The notes: generated by a model not told the origin, from the sequence alone. Shown: positions 11,118 to 23,093, counted from the first letter of the stretch. The stretch is DNA of 64,000 nucleotides from Lepiota brunneoincarnata (GCA_023014365.1 JAEBUN010000056.1:104830-168829); one strand, 5' to 3'. Made by a program: numbers and translations.

Positions 11118-11829
11118 GGTCCACCATGGATAATATTGCATTATGACCGGCGCTAGGTGGTAGGCCAGTGATGAGATCCCATGAGATCTGGGCGAATGGG
11201 TGTTTGGAAGATGATGGTGGGATCGGTTGAGTCGGTGCGTGATCCAGTCTGTGTATGATTTTGTGTTGTTGACACTCTGGACAGCCTTTGATGTAGTTCT
11301 TTATGAATGTCGACATTCCTGGCCAATATACTTCCTTCTTGGCAAGGCAGTATGTTTCCTGTTCTCCAGGGTGGCCACGTGTAGGGTGGTCATGGTATCT
11401 TGCAATGACATCGCATCTGAGTTGGAGGTCTTCTGGAATGATGACACATTCTTGGAAAGTGAGGAGTGAGCCATTCAGGGTCAGGGCTGTTCCAAAGTCT
11501 TTATTGGCGGCATTAGGGTGGGCTTCTTTCAGAAGTTTGAATGCTTCAGTGGTTTTGGCATTGTATTTAGGTGATTCTGTGATTCTTTCTTGGAGTTTTG
11601 TATTGACGGTGGTGATAAAGAGGTGTTCTGGGAGTACTGTGATCAGACTTTGATCTCTTATGTCGGTTGTGGCAGCAAAGAGGTTATCTGGGAGCATGGT
11701 AACATCTTCATTGTCGTTATCTTCATCAGGGATGTGGTCTGGGCATCTTGATAGAGTGTCTGGTGCAGGGATCTTTGATCCTGGGACGTGTTCCAGTTTG
11801 AAGTTGTAATCGGCAAGGGTCTGGACCCA
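11118..11829 (-). pseudogene. Integrase N-terminal half (family A copy 1)
   Basis: The frame 11697 downward contains YHDHPTRGHPGEQETY and YWPGMSTFIKNYIKGC followed by PECQQHK, the H-H-C-C zinc-binding module. FAQISWDLITGLPPS follows, carrying the first catalytic aspartate. The reading breaks at the family E LTR and resumes at 9828. It is joined upstream to the RNase H end with intervening stops. Confidence 0.75.
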
Positions 11830-13356
11830 TCATGCCTGTTGGCAGTTGATTTTCTGGGGTTTATGCCAGTATGTGAGGTTCTGGTGATCTGTTCTGATAT
11901 GGACAGTATGGGGGCTGCCAAGGAGGTAGTGGCGCCATTCTTCAAGGGCTTGGATAATAGCGAGGAGTTCCCTGTCGTAAATATTGTAATTGTGTTCCAC
12001 TGGTCCAAACATCTTTGAATAGAATGATACAGGTTTCTGTATTCCGTTGATGTCATGTTGGTACAGGACAGCTCCTGATGTGAATTTGGAAGCATCAGCT
12101 TCTATTTTGAAGGGTTTTGTGGAGTTGGGCATAAGGAGCACTGGTTCTTTTAAGAATTCATTCTTGAGTGTTTTGAACACTTTCTGTTGTTCTTCTTTCC
12201 ATTCAAATTTGTTCAATTTGGATAGGAGTTGGTTAAGGGGTTTGGTGTGGTGGGAGTAACTGCAGATGAACTTCCAGTAGAAGATACAAAATCCAATGAA
12301 TTTCTGAATGTGTTGGACTGTTTTTGGCACTGGCCAGTCTTCTATTCCCTTGAGTTTTCCGGGATCCATTTTGATTTCATCAGGTGTGATGATCATGCCA
12401 AGATATTTGAGTCGTTGTTTGTTGAACTTGCATTTTTCTGTTTTGAGGTAGAGGTTGTTTTCCTGCAGGATTTGCAGTACTTTTTCCATAAGTCGGTCAG
12501 TTTCTTCTTGAGTTTTACCGTAGATTAAGATATCATCCATGTAGATGATGATTCCTCCTTTCTCCATTATTTCAGAGAATAGTGTGTCCATTATATGTTG
12601 GAATGTCACGGGACTGTTGCAGAGTCCGAAAAACATGACAGTTGGTTCAAAAAGACCCATGGGAGTCTTGAACACTGCTTTCCATTGGTCGCCATCTTTG
12701 ATTCTGACATTATTGTATCCTAGGCGGATGTCAAGCTTAGTGAAGTATTTAGCTCCTTTGAGTTTATCCATGATAGATGAAATCATGGGGATTGGGTAGG
12801 TGTTTTTGATGGTGTGATCATTTGGATAACGATAGTCTTGGCAGGGTTGGAGGTATCCTCCTTTCTTGGCAACAAAGAAGAATGGTAATGCCATAGGGGA
12901 TTTTGAGGGGCAGATGTACCCTTTTTGGAGGTTTTTGTCTATAAATTCCTTGAGTGCTTTTTCTTCAGCAGGTGCCACTTGATAAGGTTTCATTGATTTT
13001 GCTTCAAATGTTGGTTTTAGTTCAATTTCGTGATCAAACATTCTTGATGGTGGGAATCGTTTGGAGGCTTTCTTGTTGAATATTTTAGCCCATCAGGTGA
13101 ATCTCCAAGGGATCTCAGGTGGTTCCTTGTTTGATTCCAGTTGTTTCCCTTTTTGGTTTGCCAATTTTGTCAGGTTGTGTGGCTCATTGTGGAGCGTTGT
13201 GGTGTGTGTTGCTTTGGCGTTTACTTCTAATGGGGTTAGAAGCATTGGGTTCATTTCTCTTTCTAAAGAGAAGGTATCGAGGTCAACATTTGACAAGTTA
13301 ATGTATTCTTCGGGGTTTTCCTCAGGTTGAGAGGTTTTTCCAGCCATTATGTCCAT
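11830..13356 (-). pseudogene. Reverse transcriptase and RNase H (family A copy 1)
   Basis: The uninterrupted part, 13041-11830, contains RT blocks [45 protein letters not shown] and the catalytic IIYMDDILIYG. These are followed by KYLGMII and the RNase H block IEADASKFTSGAVLYQ with [20 protein letters not shown]. The YMDD centre is intact. Upstream (13356-13093) the same protein runs through a poorly conserved linker with a stop between. Of the family A copies this has the better-preserved RT. Confidence 0.85.
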
Positions 13357-13383
13357 GGCGATGGAGTTGAGTTTGACAGGTCA

Positions 13384-13740
13384 TCATAGGGTTCTGAGGA
13401 GTTTGGAGAAGTCTTGATGATCAATTTGGGGTTTCCAAGAGAATGTCTTGGTCTTCCAGTTGATGTTGGGATTGTATTGTTCCAACCAGGGAAATCCGAT
13501 GATGAGGTCTTTCTCACCAGTGTTTGTGACGTACGCTTCTAGCGTGCAGTCTCTTCCATCAATGATGGTTCTGATTTTGATGTATTCATGGATCTTGCCA
13601 TGTTGATTATCAGTTCCATCAATGTTGCTGAGAGGGATTGGTTGGTCCAGCTGTTTGGTTTGATAACCATGTCGTTCAACGACTTTGTGGGATATAAAAT
13701 TCCCTTGGGCTCCTGAGTCTATCAGGGCAGTGATGGCCAT
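13384..13740 (-). pseudogene. Aspartic protease (family A copy 1)
   Basis: The 118-codon frame starts with ITALIDSGAQGNFIS, the retropepsin active site (D-S-G), and ends with LIIGFPWLEQYNPNINW, the conserved LG/IGF block before RT. It lies between gag and RT as in other Ty3 elements. Stops separate it from both neighbours, so the copy cannot make a full polyprotein. Confidence 0.8.
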
Positions 13741-13907
13741 GGGTTTTGATGTCCGTTCACTCTAAATCTCGATGGGTAGGTAGAGAGATCATTTATTTGG
13801 GGAGAGTCATAGTTGTACAGAGTTTATCGAGAAAGTGTCCTTCTGAGAGTGAGAATATATAGAGTCCTTCTGGGAACAAGCAGGAGCGCATTGGTCTGTG
13901 TTCCATT

Positions 13908-15668
13908 TCAAAAATCCTGGAAGGGACACATCTCCGGATCCTTGGCTAGCGCGGAGTGGAGTTCTTGTTGGAGTTCAGGGTCAAGATCATCGACCATTTG
14001 GCGCATCTGAGATGCAACTTCTGCAACGGCAAGGGAATACTTGTGTTGCAGTAATTGTTGGGTGTTCCAGTTTGGAAATCCAGGATGAGTGTTTTGTTGT
14101 CCAGGGAAGGGACAATTGGGGTTTTGTGCAGGGCGAGGGGGATTTGTATGCATTCCAGGGAAGCATCTTGCTTGAGAGGGTTGAGGGCATTTGCTAACCC
14201 AGTGGTCTTTGGCTCCACATCGGAAGCATTCTTGGTTTTGATAGGCTTTAATTTGTTGTCCGGTGACAACGGCATCTATCTCCAAGGAGTTTTGAAGGTC
14301 TTCTTTGGCATAGTCCGATTGGGGAATTTCCAGGTAAGGATCTTCAAATCCTTCTTCCATTGTGGCATGGTCTATTTCCATGGTGTGTGGGTCGCGTGGT
14401 GTGAAACATGGAGCATTGCTCCTTTGATAGTATTGTGCATAGGGCACATTGTTGTTTGGGCAGTTTGGTCCACGGTTTGGTTGGTATTGGTTCCTTTGGG
14501 GGAACGTGTTCTTGGGGGTGCCATAGAGGGCATTTATTTGGTGGAAATTGTCGTCAAGTTTATTGGCTTGGGTGTACTAAGCAGTGATGATCATCAGAGG
14601 GTTTTCCAATTTGTCAATCTTCATGGCAATGTGGTGGTCAATTGCCTTGCGGTATAGATCGATCAGAGTGCGATCTTCATTGAGTCCAGATTGACGGATG
14701 AGTTCCTTGAACTGAGAGTTGAATTCAGTCATTGGTTTACCTGCTTGATGCAGGGTTTGAAGTTTGGTGTGTGCATATGCATGTTCGTCTGCCGGGGTGA
14801 AGTCGGCTCTGAGCCAGGCAGTGAAGTTATCCCATGACTCCATGGCTATGGGTTTCCCTTGTTGGGTTTGGGTGTTTCTCTCGTGGAGGTATTGTCTAGC
14901 CCAGGCTTGGGCATCTCCTGATTGCATTGTTGAAAGGACAAATAGAGTCCTTGCGAGGTCGGTGTTGTATGTGGTTGCATTGGCAAGCACGTAAACTTTG
15001 CATTGGAAGATCCAATCTTCAACGAGTCTTCTAGTTCCATTGAAGGCGATGGGTTTGAGGAGTCCTAACTCCTTTGGGGTTTGTGCAGCAGCCATTATTT
15101 GTATTTGTCTGGGTGGCAGTGGCGGTGGCAGTGTTGGGGGTTGTGTTGGTCATAGGGGAGGAGCCAGTAGGGCTAAGGGTACTGTTGGTGTGGGTAGTGT
15201 GGGTGGTTGTGGATCAGGATCTGATTGGTTGTTGTCTGTTATATAGACGTCGGAGTTGTTATCTGCTGGGGGAGTTCTTCCCTGATTTACTGCGTATTCA
15301 TGGCATGTGAGTAAGTTTTCTTCCGATTTGGAAAGTTCTCTTGGTTGCTTGAGGGCATATTCAAGTCTTTGAAGTTCGTAGTCGTTTAATGGGTTTACTT
15401 TAGCACAGTATTCTTTGGCTTGTTTGCATCTTCTTTCTTCTTGTTCATAGTATTCTTTTAATTCTTTTTTGTATTGTATTCTTTGTCATTCTGCTAGTTC
15501 GTCAGCAAAACTTGTTCATGTACATGTTGATGTACTTGGAGTGGGTGAGTCGAAGGGGATAGGGTTTCTTCTGGGATCCGGGTTTTGGGTTCCTAATCCT
15601 GAGATTCTACTTCTCGATTTGGGAGGAGGTGATGGAGTTTCTTGGGCTGAGAACTTCTTTGGAGGCAT
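13908..15668 (-). pseudogene. Gag with CCHC zinc knuckle (family A copy 1)
   Basis: The start is ATG at 15668 (MPPKKFSAQETPSPPPKSRSR), matched by the same start at 44773 in copy 2. The core 15095-14577 reads ELGLLKPIAFNGTRRLVEDW, then AQAWARQYL and MTEFNSQFKELIRQSGLNED, the Ty3 Gag capsid fold. The C-terminal part 14447-13908 has the knuckle CFRCGAKDHWVSKC. Stops occur near 15520 and at 14577. Gag would form the virus-like particle, and the knuckle binds element RNA. Confidence 0.8.
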
Positions 15669-16019
15669 GGTGGCAGTTGTCTAGCGATCAATTATCGCTA
15701 GAAGAATGAAAAAGTGGGTTGCGCTGATGGATATCCCTGAGTATAAGTTCCACAATCTGATGACACAACAGTGGCAGGGGCACGTGATGTGTTCGAGTTC
15801 TAGGGTGATGATTTGGTAGGTGAGGAGGGTGGCAGTTGTCGTGAAGACAAATATGAGGAGGTAAGCCAGGTCTGCTGGCAGGGATGGGATGGAGAGTGGG
15901 AATATAGCAACAGCTACAGAGAATGTTGCAGTTGGCTACACAGAGTACCTCAACATGTTCAGTATGTTGGTAGAGCAGAGGGCAAGCAAGAGGATAGGCA
16001 GCAAAGTATCTTAGTGTTT
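15669..16019 (-). other. 5' leader with self-primer site (family A copy 1)
   Basis: Untranslated leader between the 5' LTR and the gag ATG. Next to the LTR, 16007-16018 (plus strand TATCTTAGTGTT) is the exact complement of 16178-16189 inside the LTR (AACACTAAGATA). This is the arrangement of Tf1/sushi-type self-priming, in which the 5' end of the RNA folds back to prime cDNA. Confidence 0.65.
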
Positions 16020-16435
16020 TGTTACCTGGGTTAGGGGTTCGCTCTTGAGTAGCATGGAGTTCGACACAGGATGTCTATACAGACTTGGTCCTGTCCTACT
16101 AAGTGTGACTTGGAGACGATGGAGCACTATAAGTCCAGCCGGTTATGGCAAAGAGGTATAGGAGGCAAGAACTTTATAACACTAAGATAAGAATACAAGG
16201 GTATGGTACAGTATCCTTATATACTACTATGTGTGGCTGTGCTCCTACTATATATATCTGGACCCAGGTAAGTGAGTCATATCCTTATCTATCTAAGTAT
16301 AGATTGTTCTGATGGTACTTCTGATGGTTTCAGGATGACAGGTCTTCTATCTATTTATATACATTGAGTGCTTCTGATAAGAGTTCCTTCTGGTGAGGTT
16401 TCTGATAAGGGGTTTTAAGGGGATTTCTGATAACA
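16020..16435 (-). repeat. 5' LTR, family A copy 1
   Basis: 416 bp, TGTTACC...ATAACA on the plus strand. The sense strand has a TATATAAGG promoter motif about 35 nt before CTTATCTTAGTG, the predicted transcript start. It differs from 7274-7689 at roughly five visible sites, for example ttcactc/ttcgctc and aagcgtg/aagtgtg. These are transitions, largely CpG-type. Confidence 0.85.
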
Positions 16436-16459
16436 GTAGGTGGTTGATTACATGGGCCT

Positions 16460-16800
16460 TGTAAGGGGACGGGCGTCGCGTTCTGCGTCGTGCCCCCCCC
16501 TTACGCAAGGTACATCTAGAGACTTGTGGTTGGATGTCCGGGCTCGGCCTCCCTACCCGATGCCCGATGTCCAAGCCTGGTCTCGGCCTTCGGCCACCCC
16601 CATCCCCAAGCCCGATCCACGGATGACCTTATCATCTATAGTTGTTTGTATATTGTTTGTGCATGTTATTTCTGGTAGCTACTGTAGTGTTTGGTTACCC
16701 GGTCTGTGCGCAGACCGCTATGTATATATGTAGCGTGGGTGGCGATTGTAATCACCACCTGAATATCAAATTGGTTCCGGCGCTCTTACTTCCCCTAACA
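16460..16800 (+). repeat. Solo LTR, family D (extended inverted ends)
   Basis: 341 bp from TGTAAGGGGA to TCCCCTAACA, with a perfect 5-bp TSD ggcct (16455-16459 and 16801-16805). The ends form a 10-bp inverted repeat with one mismatch, longer than usual for LTRs. The interior is GC-rich in its first half. Orientation is not certain because no coding element is attached, so it could be a small MITE-like element instead. Confidence 0.65.
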
Positions 16801-16805
16801 GGCCT

Positions 16806-17130
16806 GCAGGTGCTTCATCCATGGTGGTAGGGTGGTGGTGGTTGTAAGGTTAGAGATAGTTGATATATTCCAAGTTTGATTTGTTGTATGGCGAAGAATA
16901 GAGGTCCTCCAGTGTTGGTTATTCCTTCAATATATCCATGGGGTAGGGAAGGTGGTCATTGTGTCAGTTCAGTAAATAATTGAGTATCTACATGAATGGT
17001 GGTTTTTTCTGGAGAGTCATCTAGTGGAGTGGTAAACATGAGTTGGGTTGGTTTAGGAGATGATGAAGGAGCACAAAAGAAGAAGGATTACAAGGAGCTG
17101 GTGTAATGACAAATGCAAAAGGAGGTAGTT
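16806..17130. other. Unassigned degraded DNA, LINE target
   Basis: No intact gene. It is continuous with 25032-25138 across the LINE insertion. On the minus strand the joined sequence has short proline/serine-rich readable stretches that suggest an old element remnant, but no family is recognisable. Confidence 0.35.
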
Positions 17131-17225
17131 GAGAAGCTCCTGGCATCCCTTCTTGACCTCTTACCACCACCACTGTTTTTTGAAAGCTTGTGTGGCAGTC
17201 TTTGGACCCTCTAGGGACCTTCTTC

Positions 17226-19580
17226 AGTATGTCTATGCCCTCTTCACCAACCCCTGGTGCTCTTTTTCCCCCTCTCTCCTCTCCCTCACTCCCTGGACCC
17301 ACAACCCCTCATGATGTGGCACTTTTCCTCCCCTCCCTCAGCCTGTCTCAACTGGGGAACTTAGGCCTTTTAAGAGGTCTAGGAACCTCTTTGAGAATCT
17401 TGAGTTTCAGGCCTCTGCCCCCTCTGGTCAGCTCTCTACAGCTGATTCTCCTACCACCCCCAAGGCTGCCCTGCCTCTGCCCCCTGCCTCTCCTAATCCC
17501 TTTGTGGTGGGCCAGGGCACTCTTCCTAGTCTGTCTGGCTCCTCCAGTATCCCTTGGGATGGTTCTGCCCCCCTCCCTGCCCCTCTTCTCCCCCAGCCAC
17601 CTGTAGGTAGCCCCCTGGTCTATTCTCAGCCTACCTGCCCATCCTCTCTCCCTGGCTGCTCCCCTGCCCTCCCTGTACTTGTACAGGCTGTCTCATCTGG
17701 TCCCTCTGGTTCCGCTGGGTCCTTCCTGGATGTCTCTGTCCCTGGCTTGGTCTCTGGTTCTGTCTCTGGCTTGGTCTCTAGCTCTCTTCCTGGTTCTGGC
17801 TCTCATCCCTCCACTCCCTGCCCCTCCTGGGCTGACATTTCTGCTCCTTCTGCCCCTCCTGGCACTCCCTGGAGCCAAATAGTCCCTCTTTCCATACCTG
17901 TCTCCCTTCCTGGTCTGGACAGCACCTTTGAAGATGACTCAAGGGCTGCTGAGTTCTCTCTGGCTGCTATTGCTTCTTGGTTCTCTGCTCATAAGGCTAG
18001 GCTCTTGACCTCTTCTGGCTTCTCCTCTCTTTCTGGCCTGGATGGTAAGTTGATGGATAGGTTGAACCAGTTAGTAACCAGGCATTGTGCTCTTCTAGGG
18101 GGTGATTTGGTATCTGCTCACTCTCTGACTCAAGCCCCAGGGCTTGACTTGTCAACTCCTGGTGTGGGGGGCCCTGTGCCTCCCACTGCAAGTCTGGGTA
18201 CTAGGTTGTTCACCTTCACCTCCCCAAGTGTCCCCCTGGCCAACAAGCTGGATCAGCACAGGAGCAAACCATATAAACAGAGGCCTGCTAAGGCTATACC
18301 TGCTCCTGCTGCTGCACCTTGTGCTGCTGGGGCTCCATCTTCTGGTCTACTGGCAACAGGTGGTTTACTATCTGTTGTACCTCCTTTGGCAGGTGGTTTT
18401 CCATCTGCCAGAACACCTTCTGCTAGCCTCCTTTCTTCCCTTCCCCCTCCTCCTCCCCTGGCTACTCAGCCCCAGGTTCCCTCTGGTTCCTATGCTTCAG
18501 TTGCTGCTTCTTCTGGCAGTAATAGGCCCTCTGCCCTAGCTATTGCTCACACCTTCCCTCATCTCTCTGATCAGGAGATTGAGTGTATGGTCTCTGCCCT
18601 GCAGTACCCTCCTCCCCCTCCCAAGGCCACCTCCCCCTCCCATCTTACCAAAGCAGGTAAGCTGATTGCTGGCACATCTGTAGCTCCAGCCCCATCCTGT
18701 CCTCCCCTTAGGTCCACCACCAAAGGGCCAACTTGCAGACAGCTCCTGGCTGCCTTTGAGTATACTCAAGCCAAGCCTCCTACCATTGCAGACATTGTCC
18801 TGGTGATAAATCAGGGTCTCACACATGTTTCTTCTCAACTTCATATCTCATCTGCTACATAGTCCTCCTATCATGGCCCCGAAGGCTCAGTGGCCACCAT
18901 CTCTCTTGCTACAACTGGGGTTCCTGCCCAACTTGACATTGATACTGTAATGTGGTTCCTTCTCCATGTCCCATCCATTACCAAGGCTCTGAGTGTATGC
19001 CTCCCCCACTCCAGGTCTTATCTGAAGCTGGTTGATGTTCCCTGTACTGAGGGCCCTACCTCTTATCCTGCTATCCATGATGTAGTTACTACTGCCTTTG
19101 CAACATGTCCCTTGGCTTCCTACCTCTAGCTTGTTGGCCCCCCCTGCCCAGTGCATAACTCCTGCTCTGCAGACTCTGCTACAGTCTGGTTTGAGATCTA
19201 GGATTCTCAGGCTGGATCAAATGTAGCTGCTATCAACCTCCAGAGTATATATATTAGAGATACTCTCTGCCATATTTGATGTGCCCAAGCTCATCCTAGC
19301 ATGCCTCAGTGCAACCATTGCTGGGCCTGGGGCCACTCTGGTAAAGTCTGCTGCAAGGAAGCAGCTGCTTGTCCCTGGTGCATGGGCCCCCACCAGAAGT
19401 CCAACAACCGTATGGTTGCACAGTGCTGTTGACCCAGATCCAAGGCCTCCCCCTTCTGTCCTTGGTACCCCCAGGGATCAACCATGCCCTCATGTGTCCA
19501 AGTGTTGTAACTGCAGTAGTGCTCATGCTGCTAATGACTGGTGCTGCCCCTTCTGGTGTAACCGGTTCAACCCAGACTAG
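17226..19580 (+). pseudogene. LINE ORF1 (Gag-like, zinc knuckles)
   Basis: The longest open part is 17504-18862 (452 codons), strongly P/S/G-rich. The same frame opens upstream with RPFKRSRNLFENLEFQ after a frame change near 17312, so translation probably began near 17226. After a TAG at 18862 it continues through 18890-19129. Around 19297-19420 come CNHCWAWGHSGKVC and CPWCMGPH, then CCNCSSAHAANDWCC near 19500, which are CCHC-type knuckles typical of the LINE ORF1 C-terminus. The role is RNA binding in the LINE particle. Confidence 0.65.
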
Positions 19581-19959
19581 ATCTCTGGATGCATTGCCTG
19601 CCAGGCTTCCTTGAAGTCTGAGGTTAGGGCTTCCAGAACTGAGGCAGCTAGTGCTGCAGCAGCCCTTTCCTCTACTACTGGCCTCAGCCAGGCCCCCACA
19701 ATCCCTTCTCCTGCACCCCCTGCCTCTCCTGCTGCTGGTAGTACAGTGGATACTGAACCTATTGCCCCTTCTTTTCTATAATTGGTGCAACTTTTATAGT
19801 TCCCTCAGTCTTTGACCAAGCCTTCCTCCCCTCCCCCTCCCCTCCAGCCTCTCTCCCTTCCCCTACTAGACTGACTTCTCTCCCTTTTCCCCCTGCTACC
19901 AACTCTTCTATGGTTGTACCAGGGACCTCTCCAACCCCCCCCCCCACATTGTACCCAGC

Positions 19960-20700
19960 TTGCTTCTCTCAATTTCTGGTGCCAAAATGTAAGCTGCAAC
20001 TACAATTATGTTGCTGATGTTCTTGAACAGAAGAGGGATTCTGTGGATGTTCTATTTCATCTGAAGCCCCCCTAGCACATTGTCAGGAGTGCTCCCTCTA
20101 CTGCCAATCTGGATGGCACTCCTGTTGTGGGCCCTCCTATTCACCCTGACTGGTTAATGGTATACAAAGACCCACACTCCCTGGAGGAGGAGTCTCACCA
20201 ACATCCAAGGGCCTTAGCCTATGTACACAAATGACTCTCCCCTTGGCACCCTACTCTTAGGAGGGACCTTGTGGACTATCAGGACATTGTCCTTCTTTCT
20301 CTCTCCCCTCCCTCCTCACCCCCTCTCCACATCCTGGGTGTGTACTCAGATAACCAGGCCACAGCACTATCCTTCCTAGAGGACTGTGCAGGCATTATCC
20401 CCCAGTGTCTTTTATGGGTGGGGACTTCAATGTACAATTTGCTGACTGGGATCCCAACTTTGACTCTGTACCCCAGCTGGCCACCCAACTGGAGGAGCTT
20501 GCCTTTGATCTGGGCTTGACCAGATCCTTTCCCCTTTCCCTTAGCCCTACCCACTTCCCCAAGGATCACACAAAGTCCCCCTCAGTTGTTGATCTAGTCT
20601 TTGTCCCACTTGAGGTGGCTGGCTCACTCAGGCATAACATTCATCCTGTGGGACATCATCTTGCTGATCATACTGCCTTGGTCCTCTCTCTTCCCATTTC
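19960..20700 (+). pseudogene. LINE ORF2: apurinic-type endonuclease domain
   Basis: Plus-strand frames read LNFWCQNVSCNYNYVADVLE, the N-terminal block with N for metal binding, then LFHLKPP and ADWDPNFDSVPQL after MGGDFN, the GDFN catalytic block near 20415. KSPSVVDLVF and HLADHTALVLSLPI (SDH-like) end the domain. It nicks the target DNA in family members. Two or more stops and frame changes are present. Confidence 0.65.
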
Positions 20701-21082
20701 TCCTGCATCTATTAGTTTTATTAAGCACTCTATTAAGCAGGACTCTGAGGAGGAGACTGCCTTCATCAGTGATATTTCTACTGCCTGCTCACTTCTGGTC
20801 CCCCCCCAGCCTGGTGTTGAGGGTGAGGTTGACAGGATGGCTGATGCAATTGGGTCAATCTTTGAACAGGCTTGGGCCACTCACTCCAAGTCATCCTTCA
20901 TCACCCATTGCTCCAAATCCTGGTGGACAGATGATTGTACACTTACTCTCCACTCTTACCTAGCTACCAAGAGTGATGATGATCACAAGTCCTTCCATCA
21001 GTGCACTTGGGAGGCCAGGCACATATACTTTGATGCTTGTATCCATGAGATTGCTACCACCAACTTGCACCCATAGGATCTC

Positions 21083-21974
21083 ATGTGCTGGACAGGCCCT
21101 CACTCTCTGCCTCCCTATGAGTCAATGACTTACCAAGGCCACCCCCTCCATTCCTTGGATGATCTCTTTCCCTCCCTCCATGCAGCTTTCAACTCAGCTG
21201 AGGGCAGACAGGTTGATTTGTCACCTCATTCTCTTCTCTGGGACAGAGACTTGTTGTCTTGGACCTCATTTGCCATTCCTGAACTCCATGAGGCTTTGGA
21301 GGGCTGCTCCAGCCACTCTGCACCAGGTCCTGACCATATCACATGGAAGCATCTGAAGCTCTTAGTCTTCTGTCCCAGGATTGAGGGTCTCTTCTTAGCT
21401 CTAGCTAATGCCTGCATCTCTGAGGGAAGGTGGCCTGAGTATTTCAAGGGCTCTCGCTCAGTGGTTATTCCCAAGCCTGGGAAGGGCGACTACTCCACTC
21501 CCAAGTCTTTCCACCCAATTGCCCTCCTTAATACCCTAGGAAAGCTTATTGAGAAGATGATTGCCTGCCACATGCAGTTTGATGCTGTGTCTAATGGAAT
21601 CTTCCACTCCAACCAACTGGGAGGCATCACCCAGAGGTCCACTGAAGATGCTGGTCTCTTTCTCACTCATGTAGTTTGTGCTGGCTGGGCCAAGGGCCTT
21701 GTCTCCAGTGTACTGGCATTTGACATTGCCCAGTTCTTCCCCTCCATTAATCATGAGGTTCTACTGGAAATCCTTCAACTTATGGGCTTTCCTGCTTCCC
21801 TTGTCTCCTTCTTCCAGTCTTATTTGGTGGGATGCCATACATGCTTTGTATGGGGTTCTGCTGAATCTGAGTGGTATCCTTCTAGTGTGGGTGTAGGCCA
21901 GGGCTCTGCACTCTCTCCTGTCCTCTCTGCCCTTATTGTGGCTCCCATCCTCCATCTCTTTGTTCATCATTCCT
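21083..21974 (+). pseudogene. LINE ORF2: reverse transcriptase, N-terminal part
   Basis: The frame 21083-22054 is open and holds SAPGPDHITWKHLK, VVIPKPGKGDYSTPKSFHPI, ALLNTLGKLIEKMI and STEDAGLFLTH. LAFDIAQFFPSINHE is the A motif with catalytic D. VGQGSALSPVLSALIVAPIL is the B/4 motif. The next block, the FVDDG active site, is displaced to about 22573 by an insertion that begins near 21975. Confidence 0.8.
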
Positions 21975-22500
21975 GTAAGGGGAACTTCAGGTCACTGTTC
22001 ACAACCTCAAACTTGGAAATCCAATTCCCTGCCTCTCTATGTTCGGAAATCTGATTCCCAACCTCCTAGCACTCAGAAATCTGATTCCCTGCCTTGCTAT
22101 GTTCAGAAACCCAATCCTCAGCTTCCCTATGCTCGGAAATCTGATTCCCTGCCTTCCTGCATTTGGAAATTTCATCCCCAGCCCCCTTTGGCCTGGAATT
22201 TGGTCCTCCAGCACTCCAGTGCTCAGAGTTCCTTCCTACACCCTTCCAATGCAGATGCAAACCCTCACTGGTGCATGCAACCCTGTCCCAAGCCCATTCC
22301 TGACCATACCCACTATAGACATCCCTAACACCTCACAGCCATTTATGTAGAGTAGATTACTTAACTTGGACTTATGGCAAGTAGTATAAGTAGTGTAGGT
22401 GAGCTTGGAGAAACCTTACTTGATTCTCTAAGGTTTCCCCCTGCTCAGGTATGTACTTGGATAGATGTCCTGGAATGACACTAAGGTTTCCCCCTGCTCA
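21975..22500. other. Insertion inside the LINE RT, with minisatellite
   Basis: About 0.5 kb separates RT motif B (PILHLF) from motif C (SFVDDGLLIV) and is absent from normal LINE RTs. It contains eight 30-bp units (22013-22252) and, at its right end, two copies of CTAAGGTTTCCCCCTGCTCAG (22429-22449 and 22482-22502) 32 bp apart. No coding element is recognised. Confidence 0.5.
22013..22252. repeat. 30-bp minisatellite, eight units
   Basis: Eight tandem units of exactly 30 bp with the consensus start TYRGAAATCTGATTCCCTGC. The first units are the best conserved and the last two are degenerate. Translated in one plus frame it gives a 10-residue KSDSLP-type repeat, which looks incidental. Confidence 0.75.
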
Positions 22501-22519
22501 GTCAACATGACACAACAAC

Positions 22520-23093
22520 CAGGTTGCCCTTACAATTCCTTCATGGACCACATTAATGCTACAGCTCTTTCTTTTGTGGATGATGGCCTTCTTATTGTGT
22601 AGCACAAGGACTGGGCTGACAATTTGGCTGTTCTCTGCCAGGCTTATGCAGTCATTCACTCCTTGATGGACTCCCTTGGCTTGGTTCTGGAGCACTCCAA
22701 AACAGAGGTGTTCCACTTTTCCTGTTGCCACAATGATGTGGCTCCTCCTTTAGACCTTGGATTTGCTCCCTTCTTAGGTGATACTCCTCTGACTGCCAAA
22801 CTAGTCTGGCGATACCTGGGCTTCTGGTTTGACCAGCGGCTGTCCTTCAATGCTCATGTATGGTTCTATTCTACCACAGCCCTTACTACTGTGCGTACTA
22901 TGGGGATGCTTGGCAACTCTGCCTGGGGCCTCACTGCAGACCAGAAGTGTCTCCTCTATTGTTCCTGTGTGGTTCCTATCATGACTTATGGCTCTTCCTT
23001 ATGGTTCTTCCATGGTGCCCAAGTGAAGGGCCTCCTCTCTCTGCTCCAATGTGCTCAACACAAGGCTGGCCTCTGGATCACAGGTGCATTTAG
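22520..23093 (+). pseudogene. LINE ORF2: RT active site and thumb
   Basis: It begins NATALSFVDDGLLIV, the YxDD-like catalytic box as FVDD, then LMDSLGLVLEHSKTEVFHFS, YLGFWFDQRLSFNAHV and MGMLGNSAWGLT. PIMTYGSSLWF follows, which is the usual order of LINE RT thumb blocks. It runs to ITGAF at 23093, where a solo LTR interrupts. Confidence 0.75.

Larger units (their letters stand above)
7274..16435 (-). mobile_element. Chromodomain Ty3 retrotransposon, family A copy 1
   Basis: The element has two 416-bp LTRs and a perfect 5-bp TSD gtagg (7269-7273 and 16436-16440). The minus-strand order is leader, gag with CCHC knuckle, protease, RT, RNase H, integrase, chromodomain, then an extra zinc-knuckle ORF. 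All ORFs carry stops or small frame changes, so it is now defective. A 1285-bp family E solo LTR interrupts the integrase. By eye the two LTRs differ at about five positions, so the insertion is younger than family A copy 2 at 44018. Confidence 0.9.

Noticed and set aside
20271..20569. Minus-strand ORFs through the LINE endonuclease
   Set aside because: They are antisense shadows of a C-poor, G-poor coding strand. The plus strand has the GDFN and HPDW-type motifs.
22013..22252. CRISPR-like tandem repeat
   Set aside because: Units are contiguous 30-mers without spacers, in a eukaryotic LINE. It is a minisatellite.
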